64,000 nucleotides of DNA from JAJRAN01 sp963827135 (lineage in GTDB: Archaea; Thermoplasmatota; Thermoplasmata; Methanomassiliicoccales; UBA472), in contig CAWGZX010000005.1 in NCBI GenBank assembly GCA_963827135.1, positions 310,001 to 374,000 on the forward strand. The letters run 5' to 3'. Positions 24,537 to 33,022 of the stretch are shown piece after piece. Below the pieces are notes generated by a model. That model did not search any database, was not told the DNA's origin, and was given only the letters and a program-made list of their open reading frames with translations. The position numbers and the translations under genes are program-made. The stretch's first letter is position 1. The number at the start of each line of letters is the position of its first letter.

Positions 24537-26165
24537 ATGATCGAACCCTGGGTGTTCTGGGTAACCACTGCGGTCTATGTCGCGATCACCTTGTACTTGG
24601 CATATCTTGGCTGGAAGAAGACGAAGAGCCACGAGGACTTCCTGATCGCGGGCCGAAAGGTGAACCCGCTCATCATCGGGCTTTCCTACGGTGCGACGTT
24701 CATCAGCACCTCGGCCATCGTCGGTTTCGGGGGCGTCGCCGCACAGCTGGGAGAAGGCTTGATCTGGCTGACGGTACTAAACATCTCCATAGGCATCTTG
24801 CTGGCGTTCATCCTCTACGGGAAGAAGGCCAGGGCCATAGGCCAATCGCTAAAAGCCATGACCTTCCCTGACCTGGTGGGGAAGCGCTTCAACTCCAATT
24901 TCCTCCAATACACTTGCAGCGTCATCATCCTCCTCTCCATGCCGCTGTATGCCAGCGCGGTCCTGATCGGCGGGGCTCGCTTCATCGAGGAGATTTTGCA
25001 GGTCCCCTATGACTATGCCCTGCTGGGATTCGCCGTCATCACCGCCGCCTACGTCATCACAGGCGGCATCCTGGCCGTCATGTACACCGATGCCTTCCAG
25101 GGCGCGATCATGATGTTCGGCATGACCGCCATCCTAATCCTGACCTTCATGGCCTTGGGCGGGGTCTTCGACGCCAATCAGGCGCTCACGGACCTTCCCT
25201 CCCAGGTCCCGCCCGCCTCGACGGCGGCGCTGGCCTCCAAGGGCTGGACCGGCTGGGCCTCCATGCCGGATCTCGGTTCCCCGATATGGTATCAGATGGT
25301 GACCACCATCATCCTGGGGGTAGGGATCGGAGTGCTGGCGCAGCCGCAGCTGGTGGTGAGGTTCATGACCGCCAAGAGCAACAAGGCCTTGAACAGGGCG
25401 GTGCCGATCGGCTCCATCTTCATCCTTCTCATGACCGGGGTGGCCTTCACCGTCGGCGCCCTCTCGAACGTCTATTTCTGGGATAACTACGGCGCCATCG
25501 CTTGGACGCCTGATGGTGTCGGGGCGATGACCAACGACGTGGACAAGATCATTCCCATTTACATCAACGACGCCATGCCGCCCTTCGTGATCGTCATCTT
25601 CATGCTCACGCTCCTGGCCGCAGCTATGTCGACGCTGAGCGCGATATTCCATACCATGGGCTCGGCGGCAGGCTATGACCTATGGACGCAGATGAAGAGG
25701 TCGCTCGACCGCAAGAAGAAGAACGAGCAGGGCAAGCCAGCCTCGAGCCTTAAGGCGAACCAGGTGGGGACGATCATCATGATCGTCGTCAGCGTCGGAC
25801 TGGCCTTCATCATGCCCAGCAACATCATCGCCAAGGCCACGGCGATGTTCATGGGGCTGTGCGCCGCGGCCTTCCTGCCCATGTACACTCACGGCCTGTT
25901 CTCGAAGCGCATCTCCAGGATCGGGGCCATAGCCAGCCTAGTCTCGGGAGCGCTGGTCTGGTTCCTGTGGAGCGCTTTCATCCAGGCGGACATCGCGAAG
26001 AGGCTGGGACTGTGCCAGGCGATCTTCGGCAAGCCTTCCTTGGCGGGGGCGCCGTGGAACGTCATCGACCCCTTGGTCATAGCCATCCCGGTGAGCATCG
26101 CAGCTCTGGCCATCGGCTGGTACTACGAGTTCAAGATAAGGAAGCCCAAGCCCGCACCCGCCTGA
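24537..26165 (+). CDS. Sodium:solute symporter family transporter
   Basis: The 542-aa protein has about 13 hydrophobic helices and the family signatures: GRKVNPLIIGLSYGATFIST near the N-terminus, GGILAVMYTDAFQGAIMM in the middle, and AAAMSTLSAIFHTMGSA near 360-376. The SSS family couples Na+ to uptake of sugars, amino acids or organic acids. Its position after two aryl-CoA ligases suggests an aryl or carboxylic acid substrate, but this is inference. A GGAGG element precedes the ATG. Confidence 0.9.
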   Translation: MIEPWVFWVTTAVYVAITLYLAYLGWKKTKSHEDFLIAGRKVNPLIIGLSYGATFISTSAIVGFGGVAAQLGEGLIWLTVLNISIGILLAFILYGKKARAIGQSLKAMTFPDLVGKRFNSNFLQYTCSVIILLSMPLYASAVLIGGARFIEEILQVPYDYALLGFAVITAAYVITGGILAVMYTDAFQGAIMMFGMTAILILTFMALGGVFDANQALTDLPSQVPPASTAALASKGWTGWASMPDLGSPIWYQMVTTIILGVGIGVLAQPQLVVRFMTAKSNKALNRAVPIGSIFILLMTGVAFTVGALSNVYFWDNYGAIAWTPDGVGAMTNDVDKIIPIYINDAMPPFVIVIFMLTLLAAAMSTLSAIFHTMGSAAGYDLWTQMKRSLDRKKKNEQGKPASSLKANQVGTIIMIVVSVGLAFIMPSNIIAKATAMFMGLCAAAFLPMYTHGLFSKRISRIGAIASLVSGALVWFLWSAFIQADIAKRLGLCQAIFGKPSLAGAPWNVIDPLVIAIPVSIAALAIGWYYEFKIRKPKPAPA

Positions 26166-26237
26166 CAAACTCTACAAGGCACAAATCAAGGCTAGGCCAG
26201 GCATCAGACGAAGATCTATCGGCAGAGGATGAGAGGT

Positions 26238-26798
26238 TCACTCGGAAATCTTGTGCCACTCGAGCCTGTCGCCGGCAATCCTCATGACCTGATCGGCTAC
26301 GCGCAAGGGGGATGCCCTCCCCTCCACCCTTGTTCCTCCATGAAATATCTCATGGCGGACCCCCCTACCTACTATATCGTCCGTTCCCGCCCTCACCCTG
26401 ATGACAACCGAGCCTTTGGTCTTCAGCTCCTCGAGTGATATGCCGTCCTCGTCACCGTCCGTTATGGCGACTATGGGGACGTTGAAGCGGTATAGGAGAC
26501 TGCCAGCGATCTTGCTGGTATCGTCTCCGACCGTGACCACCAGAGAGGCGTCGCGGCACCGATAGATAGCTTCCTCAGCGCTATGGTCTATGAGGTAGAC
26601 CCCTTCCTTGCTCGAGTCGATGGCCCGCGCCGTGGCCTTCGTCCTCCTGGTCAGACCGGAGCGGACGTGCGCCTTCTCCAGGTCGAACCGACCTAGCCTG
26701 TTGACCCCGGTTTCCTTGAGCTGGATGCCGTCAGCGCTCAGCAGGCCGTCCGGTCCTTTGCGCAGCCAGACCTCGGAGGACGTGGCCTTCCCGACCAC
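26238..26798 (-). pseudogene. DUF2117-type protein, C-terminal part after a frameshift
   Basis: This frame encodes the C-terminal half of an archaeal DUF2117-like protein (for example VYLIDHSAEEAIYRCRDASL and VPIVAITDGDEDGI). It is separated from its N-terminal half by a frameshift at the C-run at 26822-26825. If one more base is assumed there, the two frames join into a continuous reading, PGENVWIDGVVVGKA, of about 365 aa in total. Whether this is a true mutation or a sequencing error in a homopolymer cannot be decided. Confidence 0.65.
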
Positions 26799-27334
26799 TA
26801 CCCCATCGATCCAGACGTTCTCCCCGGCACCACCTCGTGCACTCGCCTCGCCTGGTCATTCATCTCGGCCGAGCTGGCGTCAGCGCCTACAGCCAGCACA
26901 TCCAACCCCATCTCATAGGCCAGATGAATGGCTGTCCTCTCGTCCTTTTCATTCCAGTCGATGAGGATGCCGTTGTCTATCTGGAGGAATGGCTTGGTCA
27001 CCTCGTCCATGCATCTAGAGTACACGATCCTGCCGAAGCTGACCGCCGATTCCTTGCTCTTGGCGTAGTTCACCAGGAGGAGGATGTCGTTGGTGGCGCT
27101 CAGTCTTGACAGCTCCCGTGAGGGCTTCCTCATCCGGGAGATGTCCACCATTTCCTCCAGCCCTGCGTCGACGATCGCGACCACCCCAGTGTAGCCACTC
27201 ATCACCGCCTCTACTTCCCCCTCCTCGGAGAGCAGGTCCATGACCTTCTTGGCCAGCCCGGTGTCGACCACCTCGGGGCCATGGAGAACGACCGCGTACT
27301 TCACGCCGAGGCCAAGGTTCAGCTCCGATTTCAT
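26798..27334 (-). pseudogene. DUF2117-type protein, N-terminal part before a frameshift
   Basis: The frame begins MKSELNLGLGVKYAVVLHGPE, typical of the DUF2117 N-terminus, and continues through GYTGVVAIVDAGLEEMVDIS and a second segment DNGILIDWNEKDERTAIH. It ends shortly after RRVHEVVPG with an aberrant tail and stop. The family is found mainly in methanogens and its function is unknown. See the companion entry for the frameshift evidence. Confidence 0.65.
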
Positions 27335-27413
27335 TCTTCGTATGAATCCGTATGCTGCTCGGGAAGGAACGCTTGGCTTAAGTCATGGTATCGGCATTTA
27401 GGAGAGGATTACC

Positions 27414-27599
27414 ATGGACTGGAAGCTTGTTGGTAAGATGCTGTTCGTGCTGTCTGCGTTTCCTTGGGCCATATTCATCTACACGCTGTTAAACCTCCAT
27501 GAATTGGGATTGACGATGAGCGACTTATGGCCCCTCACTGAGTTTGTTATTGCAATGGCGATGACGGTCGTAGGGCTTTGGCTTGCCTTAAGGAAATAA
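27414..27599 (+). CDS. Small two-helix membrane protein
   Basis: The 61-aa product has two hydrophobic helices (about 7-30 and 41-58) joined by a short loop with NLHELGLTMSDLWP. A good AGGAGAGG element lies 6 bases before the ATG. It stands alone between the DUF2117 gene and the convergent proB. No family was recognised. Confidence 0.6.
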   Translation: MDWKLVGKMLFVLSAFPWAIFIYTLLNLHELGLTMSDLWPLTEFVIAMAMTVVGLWLALRK

Positions 27600-27711
27600 A
27601 AGAAGTCGCTGGATGGGTTTGCCGCCTATCAACCCGAGCAAATTCGGCGGATGCCTTAATGGCCGTTCAGAGGGCCAACGACTTCGCTGTCAATCAATTA
27701 CACCACGATCC

Positions 27712-28818
27712 TTATGCTCGGTCCAGCAGGATGATGTTCTCGTTGATGGCCAAGACCTTGTCGTTGCCCACCTTCCCTCTGCCATTGGCCTTCTCCTCAG
27801 CACAGTTCTTGAGAACCTTAGGCAGGTCCGCAGAGGAGAAGTTCACCACTCCCTTGGCGAAGGTGCCGATGCGCACCACGTCCCCTTTCTTGAACTTGCC
27901 CTCGAACGAGGTCACGCCACATGGCAGGAGGCTCTTCCCGTTCTTAATGGCCCTTTCGGCCCCTGAGTCGACGTTGAGCTTGCCCTTGGGTGCAGCGAAG
28001 AGGATCCAACGCTGCTTGTTGTTATACTTCACTTGCGCAGTGAAGAGAGTCCCGAGATCCTCGCCCTTGACCACCCTGAGGATGACGTCCTTGGTTCGGC
28101 CGTTGGCTATAACCAGATTAATCCCAGATTGCATCGCGACCTTGGCCGCGGATATCTTGGTCCGCATCCCGCCCACTGCCCGATCGCTGATGTTCTTGCC
28201 CGCAATGCGCTCGATGTCCTTAGTGATTTCGTCCACGGTTCGGATGAGCCGGGCATCTGGGTCGACCTCGGGGTTACGGTCGTAGAGGCCATCGACGTCG
28301 GTCAGAAGCAGGACCAGGTCGGCATCGATCTTGCTTGCGACCAATGCGGAGAGCTTGTCATTGTCCCCGAATATCTCCTCGATCTCGTCCGTGGCGATGA
28401 CATCGTTCTCATTGACGATCGGGACCACACCCAGCTTGATCATCTCATCCATGGCGTTCTTGAGGTTCAGATAACGGATGCGATCCGAGAATGCGCCATA
28501 TGTCAGGAGCACCTGTCCGATGCATTTCCCGTACTTGCGGAAGGCGTCCCTCCAGGCCATCATAAGCGTGGCCTGACCTACGGCGGCGCAAGCCTGCTTG
28601 GCCGCCATGTCCTGAGGCCTCCGCTCCAATCCCAGCTCGGTCGTGCCAGACCCTATCGCGCCTGAGGTTACGATGATTGTCTCGATGCCCCTAGCGGATA
28701 GGTCCATCACTTGTTTGGCCACGCCCTCGAGGTAGGATTGATCGATGGTTCCGTCCACCCGGCAGATGGTGTTGGTGCCGATCTTCACCACCAACCGCTT
28801 GGCACCTATCTCCCTCAT
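27712..28818 (-). CDS. proB: Glutamate 5-kinase (ProB) with PUA domain
   Basis: ProB phosphorylates glutamate in the first step of proline synthesis. The 368-aa product has the amino acid kinase motifs VVKIGTNTI near 9-17, VTSGAIGSGTTELG near 49-62, NENDVIATDEIEEIFGDND near 145-163, and LLTDVDGLYDRNP. A C-terminal PUA domain begins near 290 (KKGDVVRIGTFAKG). The ATG at 28818 overlaps the proA stop as ATGA. The longer frame to 28899 was rejected. Confidence 0.95.
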   Translation of the reverse strand: MREIGAKRLVVKIGTNTICRVDGTIDQSYLEGVAKQVMDLSARGIETIIVTSGAIGSGTTELGLERRPQDMAAKQACAAVGQATLMMAWRDAFRKYGKCIGQVLLTYGAFSDRIRYLNLKNAMDEMIKLGVVPIVNENDVIATDEIEEIFGDNDKLSALVASKIDADLVLLLTDVDGLYDRNPEVDPDARLIRTVDEITKDIERIAGKNISDRAVGGMRTKISAAKVAMQSGINLVIANGRTKDVILRVVKGEDLGTLFTAQVKYNNKQRWILFAAPKGKLNVDSGAERAIKNGKSLLPCGVTSFEGKFKKGDVVRIGTFAKGVVNFSSADLPKVLKNCAEEKANGRGKVGNDKVLAINENIILLDRA

Positions 28819-30104
28819 TGTAGCCTCCGGTGGGTGAACCCTTTGGCGTTCTCCCCTACGTAATCGGCGACTATCTGGCCCTCGCCACGGAGCTTCCACT
28901 TGTAGATCGTCAGACCTTCCAGGCCGACCGGCCCACGGGCGTGCGTCTTGTTGGTGGAGATGCCCACCTCCGCGCCCAGCCCATATCGGAAGCCGTCAGC
29001 GAAGCGCGTCGAGCAGTTCCACATGACGCTGGCGGAATCCACCAAGGCCATGAACCTCTCCGCGACGTCCTTGCTCCGGGTGATGATCGCGTCGGTGTGA
29101 TGCGATCCATACATGTTGATGTGCGCAATGGCCTCGTCCAAAGTGTCGACCACTTTGATGGAGAGTACGAGATCATTGTACTCCGTGGCCCAGTCCGCCT
29201 CGGTGGCCCCCTTCGCATTAATGATCGTCCTGGTCAGCTCATCTCCTCTAAGCTCGACCTCCGCCCGCTCATATTCTGAGGCAATCTTTGGCAGGAAGTC
29301 CTTGGCCACCTTCCTGTTCACCAGGAGCGTCTCCATGGCGTTGCATACCGCGGGATACTGCACCTTGGCATCGAAGCACACCCTTATCGCCAATGGGACG
29401 TCAGCGTCCTCGTGCACGTAGGTGTGGCATATGCCCGCCGCATGCCCCAGGACCGGTATTTTCGTCGTTTCCTGGATGGAACGGACCAGCTCGTTCGATC
29501 CCCTGGGTATGATGAGGTCGACTAGGCCATCAAGGGCCAGCAAGGAACGGAACTCGTCCCTGGTAGAGAGCAGATGCACCGAGCCCTCGAAACAAGGGTT
29601 GACCCCGATTATGGCTTCGTTTATCGCTCTCGCAAGCGCTTCGTTGGTGCGCTTGGCCTCCGAACCTCCCTTCAGCAACACGGCGTTGCCGGACTTGAGG
29701 CAAAGGGTTGAGATCTGCACCAGCGCGTCAGGACGGGACTCGAAGACGATGCCGATAACCCCGATCGGACAGCTTACCTTCTCGAGGACCAGGCCTTCGT
29801 CCAGTTCGGTTCGCGAGAGCACCTTGCCGATGGGGTCCTCTTGGTTGATGAGCGAACGTATCTGCATGGCCGACTCGTCGAGCTTGGCGGAATCGTAGCG
29901 AAGCCGCTTCAGCAATGGAGAGGCGAGGTTGTTGCGCTTGGCCTCGTCCATGTCCCGCTGGTTGGCGAGCACGATCTCAGCCTTTCGGCGGTCCAGCTCT
30001 TCCGCTATCATGGCCAATGCCCGATTGCGGGTGGCGAGCGGAAGGGCGGCGAGACCGAAGGATGCGCGCTTGGCGCGTTCGGCCGCCTCTTTGGTGCTAT
30101 CCAT
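28815..30104 (-). CDS. proA: Glutamate-5-semialdehyde dehydrogenase (ProA)
   Basis: ProA reduces gamma-glutamyl phosphate in the second step of proline synthesis. The product has the family features SRPDALVQISTLCLKSGN, the catalytic Cys region YPAVCNAMETLL, and the C-terminal WNCSTRFADGFRYGLGAEVG. The N-terminus is uncertain: Met at 30104 (MDSTKEAAERAKRAS) fits the family best and gives 429 aa, but it lacks a clear Shine-Dalgarno element; Met codons at 30119 and 30134 are alternatives. It is translationally coupled to proB. Confidence 0.93.
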   Translation of the reverse strand: MDSTKEAAERAKRASFGLAALPLATRNRALAMIAEELDRRKAEIVLANQRDMDEAKRNNLASPLLKRLRYDSAKLDESAMQIRSLINQEDPIGKVLSRTELDEGLVLEKVSCPIGVIGIVFESRPDALVQISTLCLKSGNAVLLKGGSEAKRTNEALARAINEAIIGVNPCFEGSVHLLSTRDEFRSLLALDGLVDLIIPRGSNELVRSIQETTKIPVLGHAAGICHTYVHEDADVPLAIRVCFDAKVQYPAVCNAMETLLVNRKVAKDFLPKIASEYERAEVELRGDELTRTIINAKGATEADWATEYNDLVLSIKVVDTLDEAIAHINMYGSHHTDAIITRSKDVAERFMALVDSASVMWNCSTRFADGFRYGLGAEVGISTNKTHARGPVGLEGLTIYKWKLRGEGQIVADYVGENAKGFTHRRLQ

Positions 30105-30174
30105 GATGCACGGTAGCATTTCCCAGGAGCGCATAAGCGTTTCGCTGTCGGCCGGACCTGGAGTGGGGCTTGAC

Positions 30175-30456
30175 CTAGCGGGGCCCCAGCGGAGCGCCGC
30201 AGGAGATGCACTTCCTGATGCCCTTGTCGTTCTGGAGGCCACAGTATGTGCACTTTGTCAGGACGACAGATGATCTCTCGTTGGCCTTCCATTCGTTCAG
30301 CTGTCTTCGCCTCCCGACATAGGCGAGAAGGAGCAGCAAAGCGGCGATGGCGCATGCCACCAATCCCACGTATAAGAAGGCAGGCTCGGCGATCGCCCCA
30401 ATCAAGCCTAAGAAGAGGCCGAAGAAAGCGAGAAGACCTCCGATTGAGGCCATCAT
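30175..30456 (-). CDS. Zinc-ribbon membrane protein, probable 5'-truncated start
   Basis: From the first ATG the 93-aa product has two hydrophobic helices (about 4-27 and 29-47) and a C-terminal zinc ribbon (KCTYCGLQNDKGIRKCISCG). The frame stays open upstream to about 30618 and encodes a second ribbon, CQSCAAQ then FCPKCGSK, but no ATG, GTG or TTG precedes it. The ATG at 30456 also lacks a Shine-Dalgarno element. The real start is probably a rare codon upstream, or the original start has been lost. Function unknown. Confidence 0.6.
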   Translation of the reverse strand: MMASIGGLLAFFGLFLGLIGAIAEPAFLYVGLVACAIAALLLLLAYVGRRRQLNEWKANERSSVVLTKCTYCGLQNDKGIRKCISCGAPLGPR

Positions 30457-30639
30457 GATCGCCGCTATGGATGCGTCTGGCCTCGGTTGCGCGTTTGGAT
30501 CTACCTTACTTCCGCATTTAGGGCAAAAGGCCTGCCCCTGTTGGATTTGGGCAGCGCAGCTTTGGCATGTGGCCAGTACATCACCAAATAATGGCGATGT
30601 GGTAATGAAGCTTTAGTAACTTGCGCAATGGCTATCGCA

Positions 30640-30936
30640 TTAGATATTCAGAGGGATTGATGATAGAGATTGGCAAAGATGTTTGTTCTGGCCAGATTTT
30701 AGTTCTTGAGAATGGCCCGTAGGTCTGAGTCCGCCTCTCCATTCGGCATCCAACCGTGGTTGTCCTAGATGAACTTCCACGGTGATCCTGGAGCCGACAA
30801 AGTTGAACGAGCCCCCATGTAGGATGAAGGACAACTGCAGGGACTGCCACTCCTTCAAGAGCGGCGATGAATGGGCTGCCAGATAACTGGGCAGTACCAG
30901 AGGTCCTTCTATTAAGTAGACGGGGGGCCTAATCAT
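30640..30936 (-). CDS. Uncertain small protein after the winged-helix gene
   Basis: The 98-aa frame starts within three bases of the stop of the upstream winged-helix gene. It reads as a mixed alpha/beta sequence (VLPSYLAAHSSPLLKEW, FNFVGSRITVEVHLGQPRLD) with no recognisable family. Codon use is ordinary for this AT-rich segment. The spacing supports co-translation, but no independent evidence of coding was found. Confidence 0.4.
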   Translation of the reverse strand: MIRPPVYLIEGPLVLPSYLAAHSSPLLKEWQSLQLSFILHGGSFNFVGSRITVEVHLGQPRLDAEWRGGLRPTGHSQELKSGQNKHLCQSLSSIPLNI

Positions 30937-31290
30937 TCAATGCTCTTCTGTCATCTGGATATTGGTCGAATCTGCTTCTAGGCACACCAGGCAATTAAAA
31001 GTGCCATTGTTAAAAGTATATTGTATCCTGTTAACAGCACACAGATAGAACCTCTCCTTCTCACCTCCTAACCCTTGCTTTTCCTTGGCGCAAGTAAGGA
31101 GACCAAACTCGGCCATTTCCCGTACCCGCCGATGCGCAAATGCAACTGGTATATCACAAATTTCACTTATCTGCCGTACGCTTAAAGCCCTTCCAAATGT
31201 GGCGTGCATGATCCTTGAAACGTAATCGTCGGCCATGAATCGACATATCTCTTGCTCATGGTGGATAGGCCCCTCCATGTTATCTTCCAT
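30937..31290 (-). CDS. Winged-helix transcriptional regulator
   Basis: The 117-aa product contains an ArsR-like helix-turn-helix: MHATFGRALSVRQISEICD (about 28-46) and PVAFAHRRVREMAEFGLL (about 48-65). A turn and strand RFYLCAVNRIQYTF follow, and two cysteines in NCLVCLEAD near the C-terminus could bind metal. It lies in an AT-rich interval with no obvious target operon other than the small gene downstream. The start is uncertain by a few codons (a Met at 31278 is possible). Confidence 0.65.
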   Translation of the reverse strand: MEDNMEGPIHHEQEICRFMADDYVSRIMHATFGRALSVRQISEICDIPVAFAHRRVREMAEFGLLTCAKEKQGLGGEKERFYLCAVNRIQYTFNNGTFNCLVCLEADSTNIQMTEEH

Positions 31291-31496
31291 GCTAACATGT
31301 GGACAAATGATGTTATAGCAATTACCTGCTGGCTATCAAAAGAAAATCACTATGCTCGAAGGGTATTGGAACTCATTCATATGTAGGGTGAAGGAGGGGG
31401 AGCAAGTTTGGATGCTGTGAGGTCGGATTGAGATATCTCTTGACCAAAGCATAACCCAAAATAAACGATGATACGTAGCATTAGGTAGATGCTAAA

Positions 31497-31604
31497 ATGA
31501 CTACAAGAAAGAAGGGCAGGCAAGGCTTTGGCGGTGGTGAAAAGATACAGGAACGGAAAGGAAATAGGGATGAAAGGAAGTCCAAAAAAAAGGGTAAAGG
31601 TTAG
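31497..31604 (+). CDS. 35-aa basic peptide
   Basis: A short frame encoding a lysine- and glycine-rich peptide (TRKKGRQGFGGGEKIQERKG). Its stop overlaps the GTG start of the next gene by one base (TAGTG). The composition suggests nucleic-acid contact, but peptides of this type can arise by chance. No Shine-Dalgarno element is clear. Confidence 0.3.
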   Translation: MTTRKKGRQGFGGGEKIQERKGNRDERKSKKKGKG

Positions 31605-32076
31605 TGAAGATATTGGTGACCCGCCGAGAGATCAGGGCAGTGAAGGATAGAGCCAATAGAATGGTTTACGAGCGTTTCATTACCTTTTCCAAGTCCAATG
31701 TCGATGATAAAGAGACCATTAAGAGAGAGCTCAAGAAGAGTCCTATGCCATCGTGTGCTCTACAAAAAGGAAGGCTGGATTCTTTTGGTACATCGATGCT
31801 GATTCCTTCATCTCTATTGAACAGAATGATATCAGCCAGCATATCAAAGGAACGAAGTCACGGAGGGAGCTGAGAGAAGTATATTTCTTCGTGAGAATCG
31901 ATGAGAAAGGCAATCATGCCTTCTACCGAATACCAACATCGAGACTTCAGGAGATCGTTCTAAAGCGATACAGTTACAAACTTGACAAGACAAGAAGGAC
32001 AAAACTGAAGAATCCAACGAAAACATACTTTGCACTCTATCCAGAGTACCTTGATCAATATCTAATCCATGGATGA
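31604..32076 (+). pseudogene. Unknown protein gene interrupted by a probable frameshift
   Basis: Two frames overlap here. The first (GTG at 31604) reads RREIRAVKDRANRMVYERF and ends as a shifted tail at 31873. The second, in the +2 frame, is open from before 31741 and reads YAIVCSTKRKAGFFWYIDAD through to 32076. Joining them at about 31739-31741 with one extra base gives a continuous protein of about 157 aa with good composition throughout. I did not recognise the family. It may be a decayed gene or a single-base sequence error. Confidence 0.5.
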
Positions 32077-32215
32077 TCGTATCGAGCGAGTCGATGACAT
32101 TAGTAATTCTTACCGTGACTAAAGAGTGGCATTGAATAATGTATTAGGATGCCGTGAAGTTCGGGCAATGAGAATGGACTGGAACCCCTTACTTTTCCTT
32201 TACTCGTTCATTTAG

Positions 32216-32569
32216 CTATTTCTTGGCGGAGCCGGAAGTAAAGGTATAGAATATTGCTGGCTCATCACCGACAACCCAACCATCGTGTCCCGGTGGAATG
32301 TCTGCCACATCGCCTGGGCCGAACTCGATTTCTTGACCGTCGTTGGCTTTGGCACGCAACCGGCCCGAGATCAAGACTCCAAAGTGATGCACTTGGCAAC
32401 TATCTGTCTTTGCGAGCGGTTTCACGTGGGTAGACCATCTCCAGCCTGGTTGGTATGTTTGCTTCACTACGGTCATTTCCCCAATCTTGATGGTGTCGGC
32501 CTTCATGTATGGGGGGCTCTGGGTTTCATCAGGTTTGTTGAAATTCTTCTTAATCAGGGTCATATGCAT
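32216..32569 (-). CDS. Cupin-domain protein
   Basis: The 117-aa single-domain cupin shows the second cupin motif region EIEFGPGDVADIPPGHDGW (about 80-98) and a conserved HHFGVLISGRLRA strand pair near 61-73 with two histidines that could bind metal. Small cupins of this kind act as isomerases, dioxygenases or sensors. The start at 32569 is followed by a second Met two codons later. It is alone in an AT-rich region. Confidence 0.8.
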   Translation of the reverse strand: MHMTLIKKNFNKPDETQSPPYMKADTIKIGEMTVVKQTYQPGWRWSTHVKPLAKTDSCQVHHFGVLISGRLRAKANDGQEIEFGPGDVADIPPGHDGWVVGDEPAIFYTFTSGSAKK

Positions 32570-33022
32570 CCATTAAATTCTCTTCGAGCGTCTACTTTTA
32601 GTAGGTGTGGGGTTCCGTTAAATTCGGGCCATTCTTGACCTCAATGTACCCTCGCATCGGAGCATCTCGACCTCTGCCTCTACGTCCTTGATGAACATCA
32701 GGTGCATCCTGCCATCCTTGGGCAAAGTCCAAAAAACGTTTTGATAAAGCAGAAAGAATATTTGTCTGGATATGCATAGTGGTGCTCCCGCCAGGAAAAA
32801 ATGTCACGCAAATCCAGATTACCATATCTGTATACGTGCAACTAGTTAATACATTAAATAATGCAAATGCATCCTTAGGAGAGGAATATGCTGAATGGCT
32901 AGGACGAATGCATCCATCAAGACAGACTCTTTCGGCGCGGATAGATTGAGCGCATTCCTCTTTGGGCGGTTCTCGAAGGTTTATATTAATCACCCCGGGG
33001 TTTTTTGGTTGGTGCCAAGGGT
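32570..33022. other. Interval without a convincing gene
   Basis: Frames on both strands stay open for 80-130 codons, but none has a good start, ribosome-binding site or family resemblance. A plus-strand frame ending at 32949 reads protein-like (NANASLGEEYAEWLGRMHPS), and a minus-strand frame around 32630-32740 reads LMFIKDVEAEVEMLRCEG. Either could be a gene remnant. A TATA element for the next gene closes the interval. Confidence 0.4.
32979..32990 (+). promoter_or_regulatory. Candidate TATA box of the glycosyltransferase gene
   Basis: The element GTTTATATTAAT lies 33-44 bases before the ATG at 33023. This spacing predicts a very short leader of about 10 bases. Confidence 0.5.

Noticed and set aside
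26740..26830. Reading through the TAG that ends the DUF2117 N-terminal frame as pyrrolysine
   Set aside because: The sequence after the TAG in the same frame is not family-like, whereas a one-base frameshift restores homology.
32598..32993. A 131-codon minus-strand frame between the cupin and glycosyltransferase genes
   Set aside because: It has no ribosome-binding site or recognisable domain, and competing frames on both strands look equally plausible. Treated as non-coding or remnant.
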